Below, piece after piece: positions 8,512 through 15,967 of a stretch of 53,141 bases of DNA (position 1 is its first letter; each line of letters opens with the position of its first letter). The position numbers were made by a program, and so were the translations under genes. The stretch comes from Streptomyces flaveus (GTDB taxonomy: Bacteria; Actinomycetota; Actinomycetes; Streptomycetales; Streptomycetaceae), in assembly GCF_014647675.1 (NCBI RefSeq), contig NZ_BMPQ01000008.1:31385-84525 (forward strand), written 5' to 3'. The notes under the pieces were generated by a model. The model saw only the letters and a list, made by a program, of their open reading frames with translations, had not been told where the DNA came from and did not search any database.

Positions 8512-8514
8512 CGA

Positions 8515-8790
8515 TCAGCCGCGCTTGCGCTCCCATGGGTCGTACTCGACGAGTTCATCGCTGCCGACGGCCTCGTCCGCCTCCGCTCGCATCTGCGCGT
8601 AGTCCACACGCGGCAGCGTCCGGTGCCGGGCAACGAGTTCCTCGGCGCTCAGCCGCCGCCGACGTGCCAGCGGACGCAGTTCGGCGACCTCTATGCCGTT
8701 ACGCGCGATGTGGTACGTCTCGCCGGCCTCGACCGCGTCCATGACGGCGGCGGAGTTGGTGAGGAACTCCCGCTGGGTGATCGTCTTCAT
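8515..8790 (-). CDS. Phd/YefM-type antitoxin
   Basis: A 91-residue antitoxin: MKTITQREFLTNSAAVMDAV, GETYHIARNGIEVAEL, then a charged C-terminal tail ending EYDPWERKRG that would bind the toxin. It belongs to the prevent-host-death family, which neutralises PIN-domain or RelE toxins and represses its own promoter. The gene itself is intact while the adjoining toxin is broken, so it is a solitary antitoxin. Confidence 0.88.
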   Translation of the reverse strand: MKTITQREFLTNSAAVMDAVEAGETYHIARNGIEVAELRPLARRRRLSAEELVARHRTLPRVDYAQMRAEADEAVGSDELVEYDPWERKRG

Positions 8791-8882
8791 GAGCGCAATT
8801 GTCGCCCGCCGTGTCTCACTGTGCTACAGGCCGGAATCGCGTGGAGATGGGTCGGCGCGCCATGGAATCCCGTACGTCCGTA

Positions 8883-9128
8883 CGCCTCACGCCCGGGGCC
8901 GGAACACCGGCACCACGACCTCCCCCGCCCCCTCTCCCGCCTCCCGAAACGCCACCTCAAGCCCCATCCCGACCCGCAGCGCGCCCTCCTCGCACTCCAC
9001 CACCTCGGTCATCATCCGCGGCCCCTCGGCGAGATCGACGACGGCAGCGACGTACGGCGTACGACTCCCGAACGGCGGGAGATCGTTGCGGTGGACCACG
9101 GACCAGGTGTAGAGCGCGGCGCGCCCGC
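8883..9128. repeat. 246-bp direct repeat Y, copy A (3' part of the DUF35 gene)
   Basis: Bases 8883-9128 are identical to 10626-10871 over all 246 positions by line-by-line comparison. This copy is inside the intact DUF35 gene. Confidence 0.95.
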
Positions 9129-9306
9129 TCGCCCGCTCCCAGGCCACGTCCTCGCTCCAGCAGTACGGGCAGAACTCGCGGGGGTAGTGGTGAGCCCTCC
9201 CGCACTCCCCGCACCGCCGCACGAGCAACTCGCCACGGCCGGCCGCCTCCCAGTACGCACGCGTGAAGGCATCCACCTCTGGCTCATCGAACCGCGCCGC
9301 CCCCAT
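8887..9306 (-). CDS. DUF35 OB-fold zinc-ribbon protein, probable partner of the Ltp aldolase
   Basis: A 139-residue protein with a rubredoxin-like zinc ribbon (Cys32, Cys35, Cys46, Cys49 in CGECGRAHHYPREFCPYC) followed by an OB-fold (LYTWSVVHRNDLPPF, YVAAVVDLAEGPRMMTEV). DUF35 proteins bind acyl-CoA and act as obligate partners of thiolase-fold enzymes, as in the Ltp2-ChsH2 complex of steroid degradation. ATG 9306 overlaps the DoxX stop (TGATG), so the two are translationally coupled. Both sit behind the operator at 9781-9793, shared with the Ltp gene at 4231. I infer that DUF35 and Ltp form one enzyme. Confidence 0.9.
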   Translation of the reverse strand: MGAARFDEPEVDAFTRAYWEAAGRGELLVRRCGECGRAHHYPREFCPYCWSEDVAWERASGRAALYTWSVVHRNDLPPFGSRTPYVAAVVDLAEGPRMMTEVVECEEGALRVGMGLEVAFREAGEGAGEVVVPVFRPRA

Positions 9307-9755
9307 CAGAAGAGCCCCAACGCGCTGTCCAGCGACCACGTCTGCCACGACATCCCGAACAGGGCCACCAGGGAAATCAGCGCCATCATCGAGTTCTGCC
9401 CCTGCTCGGCCCAGTCATGGATCATGAGGACGAGGTAGAGGAGGTTGAGGAGCAGGCCGCCGACCAGGGCGATCGGCGTCAGGAAGCCGACGACCAGGCC
9501 CAGCCCCAAGGCGAGTTCCGCATACACGACGACGTACGCCATGGCCCTCGGCCGAGGCGCGACGACGACGTCGAAGCCGCTGCGCACGGCGGTCCAACGG
9601 TGCTTCGCCGCGACATCCGCCGCCCAGGCGATCCCCGTCCCCCGCTCGAACCACCCCTTCTTGTCCTTGTGCCGCCAACTCTCCAGCCACCACAGCCCGA
9701 GCCCGATACGCAGCACGGCGCCCCATTCCGCACCGGTGAGCCAGATCGTGTCCAT
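9306..9755 (-). CDS. DoxX-family membrane protein
   Basis: A 149-residue integral membrane protein with hydrophobic segments around EWGAVLRIGLGLWWLESW, MAYVVVYAELALGLGLVVGF, ALVGGLLLNLLYLVL and SMMALISLVALFGM. The pattern matches the DoxX/TQO small-subunit-like family. GGAGGAGCCGAGGGC precedes ATG 9755; longer upstream starts would cross the operator at 9781. It is first in an operon with the DUF35 gene. A membrane redox partner or an uptake role for a lipophilic substrate is possible; neither is demonstrated. Confidence 0.88.
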   Translation of the reverse strand: MDTIWLTGAEWGAVLRIGLGLWWLESWRHKDKKGWFERGTGIAWAADVAAKHRWTAVRSGFDVVVAPRPRAMAYVVVYAELALGLGLVVGFLTPIALVGGLLLNLLYLVLMIHDWAEQGQNSMMALISLVALFGMSWQTWSLDSALGLF

Positions 9756-9778
9756 GCCCTCGGCTCCTCCCGCGCAAA

Positions 9779-9795
9779 TCTGACGGTACGTCAGT
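9779..9795. promoter_or_regulatory. Operator palindrome, site 3 (DoxX-DUF35 operon)
   Basis: TCTGACGGTACGTCAGT contains TGACGGTACGTCA at 9781-9793. It lies about 26 bp upstream of the DoxX start (9755, minus strand). Confidence 0.8.
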
Positions 9796-9839
9796 TCAGC
9801 GCATGAGGTGCCCTCTGCGCAAGACATGCGGACACCCAG

Positions 9840-9901
9840 CGGCTCGACTATCGCCGTACGGAGGAGGGTTGGGCCAGGCAACTGCTGTGGCCGTGAGGAC
9901 C
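9840..9901. repeat. 62-bp direct repeat X, copy B
   Basis: Identical to 8205-8266 but cut off from any PdxH coding sequence. To its left is the DoxX promoter region; to its right a long hairpin and a GNAT gene. It marks the right border of the block 8267-9839. Confidence 0.95.
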
Positions 9902-9902
9902 C

Positions 9903-9967
9903 GGGGGCTGGTTCGTAAAAGTGTGACAGTTGGCGTCGAAGTGTCACACTTTTACGAACCAGCCCCC
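9903..9967. terminator. 26-bp perfect stem hairpin (probable bidirectional terminator)
   Basis: Perfect inverted repeat with arms 9903-9928 and 9942-9967 and a 13-base loop GTTGGCGTCGAAG. It has no T-run, which is usual for Streptomyces terminators. It lies 20 bp from the GNAT stop (9987) and directly beside repeat X, so it would end transcription from both sides. The inner stem and loop resemble the hairpin at 26774-26813. Confidence 0.8.
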
Positions 9968-9986
9968 GCCTCCCCTACCCCGCAGC

Positions 9987-10598
9987 TCATCCCGGAGCGA
10001 GCGGCTGCGGCTCCGGATCCGTGGCGAGCCGTGCATGCAGGTGCTCATCCCGGAACGCGTCCCGTCGCCCCGCCTCGAACATCGCGCCGCGAAGTGTGCC
10101 CTCGAGAAGGAAGCCGCAGCGGTTCGCGATGCGGCAGGAGGTGTCGTGGCCGATGGCGTGGCCCAACTCCAGGCGGTGGAGGCCGAGTTCGGTGAGGGCC
10201 CAGCGGGAGGCGAGCACAAGTGCCCGCGTGGCGACCCGGTGGCCGCGGGCCTCTGGAAGGACCCAGTAGCCGACGCGGGCGCAGCGTGTGACGGTGTCGA
10301 TCTCGTTGACGCCGATGTGGCCGAGCGTCGCGCCGCTCTCCGCGTCCGTGACACGGAAGGAGGCTGCGCTGCCGTCCGCCGCCTTCTCGGCCCGCGCGCG
10401 GAGCGCGTCCCGGGCGGTGTCGATGTCGGTGACCGTCTTCAGCGGCGTGTTCCAGCGCTGTAACACCGGGTCGGTCACGCCACACAGCCACGCCTCGACA
10501 TCACGGTCGGACTCCGGGTCCCAGGCACACAACCGCAGTCCGTGGCCGTGCAGTTCGGGGAAAGGATTGACGAGGAACCGCTCGTGAATATGGGCCAT
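9987..10598 (-). CDS. GNAT-family N-acetyltransferase (RimJ/RimL type)
   Basis: A 203-residue RimJ/RimL-like acetyltransferase: LRLCAWDPESDRDVEAWL, GATLGHIGVNEIDTV, ARVGYWVLPEARGHRVATRAL (acetyl-CoA loop), GLHRLELGHAIGHDTSCRI, CGFLLEGTLRGAMFEAGRR. Such enzymes acetylate N-terminal or side-chain amines of proteins or small molecules. ATG 10598 (MAHIHERF) was chosen; upstream in-frame sequence belongs to the duplicated DUF35 fragment. It is enclosed by repeat X copy B and repeat Y copy B. Confidence 0.9.
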   Translation of the reverse strand: MAHIHERFLVNPFPELHGHGLRLCAWDPESDRDVEAWLCGVTDPVLQRWNTPLKTVTDIDTARDALRARAEKAADGSAASFRVTDAESGATLGHIGVNEIDTVTRCARVGYWVLPEARGHRVATRALVLASRWALTELGLHRLELGHAIGHDTSCRIANRCGFLLEGTLRGAMFEAGRRDAFRDEHLHARLATDPEPQPLAPG

Positions 10599-10625
10599 CA
10601 GTCCATTGAATCCTGTACGTCTCCA

Positions 10626-10871
10626 CGCCTCACGCCCGGGGCCGGAACACCGGCACCACGACCTCCCCCGCCCCCTCTCCCGCCTCCCGAAACGCCACCT
10701 CAAGCCCCATCCCGACCCGCAGCGCGCCCTCCTCGCACTCCACCACCTCGGTCATCATCCGCGGCCCCTCGGCGAGATCGACGACGGCAGCGACGTACGG
10801 CGTACGACTCCCGAACGGCGGGAGATCGTTGCGGTGGACCACGGACCAGGTGTAGAGCGCGGCGCGCCCGC
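10626..10871 (-). pseudogene. 246-bp repeat Y, copy B: C-terminal DUF35 gene fragment
   Basis: Identical to 8883-9128. It encodes only about the last 80 residues of the DUF35 protein (OB-fold, from YTWSVVHRND) and lacks the zinc ribbon and start. Upstream on the minus strand it joins unrelated sequence at 10872. The absence of any substitution implies a recent duplication or conversion, or an assembly artefact. Confidence 0.85.
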
Positions 10872-10923
10872 GGATGCGCAGCGCTCACGCAAGACCATCA
10901 GGAGGGGAAACCCAAGGGGAGAC

Positions 10924-11043
10924 CTACCCGTAGAGCTCGTCGAGGCCGACCAGCAGCACACCGCCCCGCGCGGCTTCAGTGCGCAGCGCATCGCTGAAGC
11001 CCGCGGCACTGAAGCACGCCAGCCTGCAGTGCGTGGTGTTCAT
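10924..11043 (-). pseudogene. Remnant of an ATPase C-terminus
   Basis: A 39-residue frame contains FSAAGFSDALRTEAARG and VLLVGLDELYG followed by a stop. This resembles the end of AAA-type ATP-binding proteins with a DUF234-like nuclease tail. The ATPase domain is absent and no ribosome site precedes ATG 11043. It probably marks the far edge of the rearranged segment. Confidence 0.4.
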
Positions 11044-11165
11044 TCCCCGCCCTGCGAGCAACAGAAACTCCGAACCCCGCGCGCTCGGACTGCAACCCAG
11101 GCCCGTTGCGGAAGTGCTGGTCGGGCTGTGAGTGGTGGGGTGGGCCGGTGTTAGCGTTCGGCCAC

Positions 11166-11555
11166 ATGGACGACGGCGTGTACGTGGGCAATGCGGGCAG
11201 GGACGCGGCGCTTGACCGCGGGTGGCTGCTCGGACACTTCAAGGGCGAGGGGGATCCTCGCCGGAGCGACGCGGTGGAGATCAAGTGGGGTGTCCACCCG
11301 AGTGGTGACCAGCGAGCGCAGTGGGTGCGGGGTGAGGAACGCACGGCCCTGCTGGTTCTCATCAGCGGTCGCTTCCGGGTCGAGCTTCCCGGCCGCAGCG
11401 TTCTGCTGGAACGCCAGGGCGACTACGTCGTGTGGGGCCACGGAGTGGACCACTCCTGGGTCGCGGAGGAGGAGTCGGTGGTGCTGACCGTGCGGTGGCC
11501 GTCCGTTCCCGGGTACGCGGTGCCGGAGAAGGAGCAGACGGCTTCGCGTACATGA
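11166..11555 (+). CDS. Small cupin-like protein
   Basis: A 129-residue protein: WLLGHFKGEGDPRRSDAVEI, WGVHPSGDQRAQWV, RTALLVLISGRFRVELPG, then GDYVVWGHGVDHSWVAEEES. The alternating strands, the RFRVELPG turn and the GHGVDHSW histidines fit a single-domain cupin. Such proteins are often mislabelled signal peptidase in Streptomyces; no Ser/Lys dyad or membrane anchor is present. ATG 11166 is the only start that gives this domain without a long basic leader. The ligand is unknown. Confidence 0.75.
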   Translation: MDDGVYVGNAGRDAALDRGWLLGHFKGEGDPRRSDAVEIKWGVHPSGDQRAQWVRGEERTALLVLISGRFRVELPGRSVLLERQGDYVVWGHGVDHSWVAEEESVVLTVRWPSVPGYAVPEKEQTASRT

Positions 11556-11683
11556 ACCTCATCGATAACCTCATCGATCGCGCACTCTGAGGCACCCGCA
11601 CCACGAATCCCACCCACTCCTCCCACAGCCGTGATCGATTCGCAATCGATTCCGGGCTTGACCGATACCCATCAAGTGATGCG

Positions 11684-12916
11684 ATGAATACGCTCAGGCA
11701 CATGGCCGACTCTCCCGATGCGACGCGTTCTCCGGCGCACCACGCGGTGCCCTCCCACGAAGACCGACCCGTATACGTCATCGGTGGCGGCCCGGGCGGA
11801 CTCTCCGCGGCGTACGCCCTGCGCGCCCAGGGCGTACGAGCCGTCGTACTGGAGAGATCCGAGCACGTCGGGGCGTCCTGGCGGCGGCATTACGACCGGC
11901 TGCATCTGCACACGACCCGGCGGTTGTCGTCCCTGCCGGGCCTTGCGATGCCGCGCTCGTTCGGGCGCTGGGTCTCGCGGGACAACGTGGTGCGGTATCT
12001 GGAGAAGTACGCGGAGCACCATGAGCTGGAGGTCGTGACGGGGGTCGAGGTTTCCCGCGTGGAGCCCGCCGCGGACGGCACCGGCTGGCTGTTGCGCGCC
12101 ACCGGCGGTCGTGAGCTGACCGGCAGCGCGGTCGTGATCGCCACCGGCTACAACCACACGCCCCACGTGCCCGACTGGCCGGGCCGCGACGCGCACAAGG
12201 GCGAGCTGCTGCATGCCGGCCAGTACCGCAACGCCGCCCCCTACGCCGGCCGCGACGTCCTCGTCGTCGGCATCGGCAACACGGGTGCCGAGATCGCCGT
12301 CGACCTCGTTGAGGGCGGGGCCTCGCGCGTACGGCTTTCCGTGCGCACCGCGCCGCACATCCTGCGCCGGTCCACGGCCGGGTGGCCCGCCCAGCGCACC
12401 GGGATTCTCGTACGGCGGCTGCCGGTCGGTCTGGTGGACCGGCTGGCCGGGCCGGTGGGGAAGATCAGCGTGCCGGATCTGTCGGCCCACGGCCTGCCCC
12501 GGCCCGACACCGGGCTCTACTCCCGCGTGCACGAAGGCTCGATCCCGGTGCAGGATGTCGGCCTGATCGACGCCGTACGCAAGGGGCAGGTCGAGATCGT
12601 GGCCGCCGTCGACGGTTTCGAGGACGGCAAGGTCGTCCTCGCGAACGGCGACCGGATCGACCCGGACGTCGTCATCGCCGCGACCGGCTACCGGCGCGCC
12701 CTGGAGGACCTCGTCGGCCACCTCGGCGTCCTGGACGAACGCGGACGCCCGGTCGTCCACGGGCCCCGCACCCCGAAGAACGCCCCCGGCCTCTACTTCA
12801 CCGGCTTCAGCAACCCCATCAGCGGCATGCTCCGCGAACTCGCCCTGGATGCCCAGAAGATCGCGAAGGCGATTGTGAAGGCGACTACCAAGGCGGGGGC
12901 GCGGGCACGGAGGTAG
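11684..12916 (+). CDS. Flavin-containing monooxygenase / NAD(P)-FAD oxidoreductase
   Basis: A 410-residue two-dinucleotide-fold flavoprotein. The FAD site is YVIGGGPGGLSAAYAL near the N-terminus, followed by ERSEHVGASWRRHYDRLHLHT. The NADPH site is RDVLVVGIGNTGAEIAVDL in mid-protein, and ATGYNHTPHVPDWPG and ATGYRRALEDLVGHLG are the ATG-containing flavin motifs. This is the plant-YUCCA/bacterial FMO type that hydroxylates or Baeyer-Villiger-oxidises small molecules. ATG 11702 is an alternative start. It has no operator of the acyl-CoA regulon and is followed by a strong terminator. Confidence 0.9.
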   Translation: MNTLRHMADSPDATRSPAHHAVPSHEDRPVYVIGGGPGGLSAAYALRAQGVRAVVLERSEHVGASWRRHYDRLHLHTTRRLSSLPGLAMPRSFGRWVSRDNVVRYLEKYAEHHELEVVTGVEVSRVEPAADGTGWLLRATGGRELTGSAVVIATGYNHTPHVPDWPGRDAHKGELLHAGQYRNAAPYAGRDVLVVGIGNTGAEIAVDLVEGGASRVRLSVRTAPHILRRSTAGWPAQRTGILVRRLPVGLVDRLAGPVGKISVPDLSAHGLPRPDTGLYSRVHEGSIPVQDVGLIDAVRKGQVEIVAAVDGFEDGKVVLANGDRIDPDVVIAATGYRRALEDLVGHLGVLDERGRPVVHGPRTPKNAPGLYFTGFSNPISGMLRELALDAQKIAKAIVKATTKAGARARR

Positions 12917-12934
12917 CGCCCGCGTCCGCGTGAG

Positions 12935-12966
12935 CTACCCCGCCCGCGTCGGTGCGGGCGGGGTAG
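12935..12966. terminator. Hairpin terminator after the flavoprotein gene
   Basis: Perfect 13-bp arms CTACCCCGCCCGC (12935-12947) and GCGGGCGGGGTAG (12954-12966) with a 6-base loop. It starts 18 bp after the stop of the flavin monooxygenase gene. Confidence 0.85.
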
Positions 12967-13141
12967 CCCGCACGGCGAGCGGCAACGGGCATGGTGCGGG
13001 GCGCGACCCTCGCTTCCGGAGGGGCTGCCCCGCCCGGGACGTCCGGCGTGTCCCGCACATCCGGGGCATCCGACACTCCAGTCGGCCCGCGCGCCCGGTA
13101 TCCGGGAGCCTAAGCGGCCTTGGTGAAGTCCGGTGCGGCAC

Positions 13142-13240
13142 CGCGCCCCTAAAAGGAGGCCGCAGGCCTTCCTTTTAGGGGCGCGGGGCTGTATCTATAT
13201 GCGGCTCCGCCGCGGGGCGCGACCAGCCACAACGCACCCG
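13142..13240 (+). repeat. REP-like intergenic element with hairpin, copy 1
   Basis: A hairpin (GCCCCTAAAAGGA ... TCCTTTTAGGGGC, 13145-13182) leads into AGGGGCGCGGGG, an inserted 30-base segment, then GGCGCGACCAGCCACAAC. This is the Streptomyces intergenic element that recurs in the window. The 665-bp space between the flavoprotein and ligase genes (12917-13581) otherwise holds the terminator, copy 2 and an operator pair; no gene was found. Confidence 0.7.
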
Positions 13241-13282
13241 CAGCCGCGACACGACTGTCACCCCCACCCCCTGGCGGGGGTT

Positions 13283-13380
13283 AGGGGCGCGGGGCTGTGC
13301 CAATTTGCGGCTCCACCGCGATGGGGGTCCCCCCGCTCGAGCGCAGCCGAGAGTGGGGGAGCGACCAGCCCCCACCGGCC
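13283..13380 (+). repeat. REP-like intergenic element, copy 2
   Basis: Contains AGGGGCGCGGGGCTGTG, then GCGACCAGCC split by an inserted inverted repeat (GGGGGTCCCCCCGCTCGAG ... GAGAGTGGGGGA), itself a common Streptomyces palindrome. Confidence 0.65.
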
Positions 13381-13509
13381 CGCACCCGAATCACTGCGCC
13401 TCCAGCGGAGCGCTTAGCCCCTCCGGATGCCAACCCGCCACGTTCCTGTGACGACCGTGGCGGGTACCAACCATGTGTCCGCCACAAGTTCTTTGCGTGC
13501 AGCCCGGTT

Positions 13510-13550
13510 CCTGACGAGGCGTCAGTTCAGTAATCTGACACTTCGTCAGT
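13510..13550. promoter_or_regulatory. Paired operators, sites 4 and 5 (ADP-forming ligase promoter)
   Basis: TGACGAGGCGTCA (13512-13524) and TGACACTTCGTCA (13536-13548) keep the TGAC/GTCA arms and are followed by the same GTT trailer. Their centres are 24 bp apart. They lie 33-70 bp upstream of ATG 13582. Confidence 0.75.
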
Positions 13551-13581
13551 TATTGGCAGTCACACAGGAGCGGGCGGACCG

Positions 13582-15807
13582 ATGCTTGGATCAACCCACG
13601 GCACCCTCACCACCGACTCCCGCCGGGCCCGGGTCATCGCCTGCGGCGAGCAACCGGCGCCTGCCGTGCACGGCAGGCCCGCCGCCACCGACGACCTCGA
13701 CGTCAGCGGCCGGCCGCTGTACGCCGGCGTACCCGACCTCGACCGCTTCTTCCGCCCCGAGTCCGTGGCCGTCGTCGGCGCCTCGGACGCCGAGGGGCGG
13801 CCGAACACCGGCATCACCAGGCAGTTGCTCTCCTGGGCCGAGCGGGTCGGTGCCCGGCTGCACCCGGTGCACCCCACCCGTCAGTCCGTCTTCGGCATCT
13901 CCTGCGTCCCTTCTGTCGCGGACCTGCCCGAACAGGTCGATCTGGCCGTGCTGTTGGTCTCCGACCCCCTTCCCGTGATCGAGGAACTCGCCGAGACCAA
14001 GGTGAAGTTCGCGGTCGCCTTCGCCTCCGGATTCGCCGAGACCGGAGCGGAGGGCGCCGCCGCGCAGGCCCGCCTCGCCTCCGCCGTGGAACGCTCCGGG
14101 CTGCGACTGCTCGGGCCCAACACCAACCTCAACGCCTTCGAGAAGTTCCGCGACGACCTGGACGGGCCCGCGATCGCACTGATCACCCAGTCCGGACACC
14201 AAGGCCGTCCGGTCTTCACGATGCAGGAGCTGGGCGTACGGCTTTCGCACTGGGCGCCCACCGGCAACGAGGCCGACCTGGAGACCGCCGACTTCATCTC
14301 CTACTTCGCCGAGCAGCCGGAGGTCGGCGCCATCGCCTGCTACGTCGAAGGGCTGAAGGACGGCCGCTCCTTCATGCTCGCCGCCGACCGGGCCGCCCGG
14401 CGCGGTGTCCCCGTCGTCGCGGTCAAGGTCGGCCGCACCGAGACCGGCGCCCGCACGGCCGCCTCACACACCGGCAAGCTGACCGGCGCCGACGCGGTGG
14501 TGGACGCGGCGATGCGGCAGTACGGCGTGATCCGCGTCGACGGACTCGACGAACTCCAGGACACCGCGGCCCTGCTGGCCCGCGCCCGCCCCTTGAGCGC
14601 CGACGGAGTCGTCGTCTATTCGATCTCGGGCGGCACGGGCGCGCACTTCTCGGACCTGGCGACCGAGGCGGGACTGCGTCTGCCGCGGCTGTCGGACGCC
14701 AAGCAGGCCGAGCTGCACCAGTGGATACCGGAGTACCTCGACGTCGCCAACCCCGTCGACAATGGCGGGCACCCCGTGGGCGACTGGCGCGGGCGCAAGA
14801 TCATCGATGCGATCCTCGACGACCCGGCGGTCGGCGTGCTGATCTGCCCGATCACCGGGCCCTTCCCGCCGATGAGCGACCAACTGGCGCAGGACCTGGT
14901 GGACGCGGCGGAACAGACGGACAAGCTGGTGTGCGTGGTGTGGGGATCGCCGGTCGGCACCGAGTCCGCGTACCGCGACACCTTGCTGGGCTCCTCGCGC
15001 GTCGCGACCTTCCGTACCTTCGCGAACTGCATCACGGCCGTCCGCGCCCACCTCGACCACGGCCGCTTCACCGCCTCGTACCGCTCCCCCTTCGACGAGG
15101 CGCCGCGCACGCACTCGCCCTCCTTCCGTAAGGCGCAGGCGCTGATGCGGCCGGGACAGCAGCTGAGCGAGCACGCGGCGAAGCAGCTTCTGCGGGCGTA
15201 CGGAATCCGCGTACCCCGCGAGCAGTTGGTGACGAGCGCGGCGGCGGCCGTGCGGGCGGCCGGGCTCGTCGGCTACCCCGTCGTGATGAAGGCCTCCGGC
15301 GCGCAACTCGCCCACAAGACCGAACTGGGCCTGGTGAAGGTCGGGTTGACCTCCGCCAGTCAGGTCCGCGACGCCTACCGGGAGCTGACCGACATCGCCC
15401 GCTACGAGGGCGTCTCGCTCGACGGGGTCCTGGTGTGCCAGATGGTCGATCCCGGAGTCGAGATGGTCGTGGGCGTCACGCAGGACGATCTCTTCGGGCC
15501 GACCGTGACGGTCGGGCTCGGCGGCGTACTCGTGGAGGTGCTGCGGGACACGGCCGTACGCGTGCCGCCGTTCGGCGAGGAGCAGGCGCGGGCCATGCTC
15601 GGCGAGCTGCGCGGGCGGGCGCTGCTCGACGGGGTCCGCGGGCGCCCCCCGTCCGACCTCGACGCGCTGGTCGAGGTCGTGCTCCGGGTGCAGCGCATGG
15701 CGCTCGAACTCGACGGCGAGCTGGCGGAGCTCGACATCAACCCGCTGATGGTGCTGCCCAGGGGGCAAGGGGCCGTCGCGCTGGACGCGATGGCGGTGTG
15801 CCGCTGA
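13582..15807 (+). CDS. Acyl/acetyl-CoA ligase, ADP-forming family (fused subunits)
   Basis: A 741-residue protein of the NDP-forming acyl-CoA synthetase superfamily. The CoA-binding Rossmann domain starts near residue 50 (FRPESVAVVGASDAEGRPN), a succinyl-CoA-ligase alpha-like domain follows (ALITQSGHQG; KVGRTETGARTAASHTG), and an ATP-grasp domain fills residues 515-741 (YPVVMKASGAQLAHKTELG; LAELDINPLMVLP). It should activate a carboxylate, or run backwards to make ATP from an acyl-CoA. CACAGGAGCGGGCGGACCG precedes the ATG. Two operators upstream place it in the acyl-CoA regulon. The frame is complete with no sign of damage. Confidence 0.9.
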   Translation: MLGSTHGTLTTDSRRARVIACGEQPAPAVHGRPAATDDLDVSGRPLYAGVPDLDRFFRPESVAVVGASDAEGRPNTGITRQLLSWAERVGARLHPVHPTRQSVFGISCVPSVADLPEQVDLAVLLVSDPLPVIEELAETKVKFAVAFASGFAETGAEGAAAQARLASAVERSGLRLLGPNTNLNAFEKFRDDLDGPAIALITQSGHQGRPVFTMQELGVRLSHWAPTGNEADLETADFISYFAEQPEVGAIACYVEGLKDGRSFMLAADRAARRGVPVVAVKVGRTETGARTAASHTGKLTGADAVVDAAMRQYGVIRVDGLDELQDTAALLARARPLSADGVVVYSISGGTGAHFSDLATEAGLRLPRLSDAKQAELHQWIPEYLDVANPVDNGGHPVGDWRGRKIIDAILDDPAVGVLICPITGPFPPMSDQLAQDLVDAAEQTDKLVCVVWGSPVGTESAYRDTLLGSSRVATFRTFANCITAVRAHLDHGRFTASYRSPFDEAPRTHSPSFRKAQALMRPGQQLSEHAAKQLLRAYGIRVPREQLVTSAAAAVRAAGLVGYPVVMKASGAQLAHKTELGLVKVGLTSASQVRDAYRELTDIARYEGVSLDGVLVCQMVDPGVEMVVGVTQDDLFGPTVTVGLGGVLVEVLRDTAVRVPPFGEEQARAMLGELRGRALLDGVRGRPPSDLDALVEVVLRVQRMALELDGELAELDINPLMVLPRGQGAVALDAMAVCR

Positions 15808-15839
15808 GGCAAGCGACCCTCGCCACCGCCACGCCACCG

Positions 15840-15953
15840 CGCGGACGGCGCCCGCGATCACGCGTGCGGCGCCGACGATCCCCCATACGGTGCCCACGTC
15901 CCCGCGTACGGCGCCGGCGATTTCGCGAACGGCACCCTTCATCCCCCGTACGA
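15840..15953. repeat. Degenerate 21-22 bp tandem repeat, about five units
   Basis: Units such as CGCGGACGGCGCCCGCGATCA, CGCGTGCGGCGCCGACGATC and CGCGTACGGCGCCGGCGATTT follow each other between the ligase and hydratase genes. On the minus strand they translate as a heptad of the type GAVRxIA. The last unit runs up to the hydratase ribosome site. Confidence 0.7.
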
Positions 15954-15967
15954 AACGGAGTACCCCC

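Noticed and set aside
8205..9901. Block between the X repeats as an insertion sequence
   Set aside because: There is no transposase, no terminal inverted repeats, and a 62-bp flanking duplication is far too long for an IS target site.
13140..13390. CRISPR array
   Set aside because: The intergenic repeats are few, long, palindromic and unevenly spaced, with no cas gene in the window.
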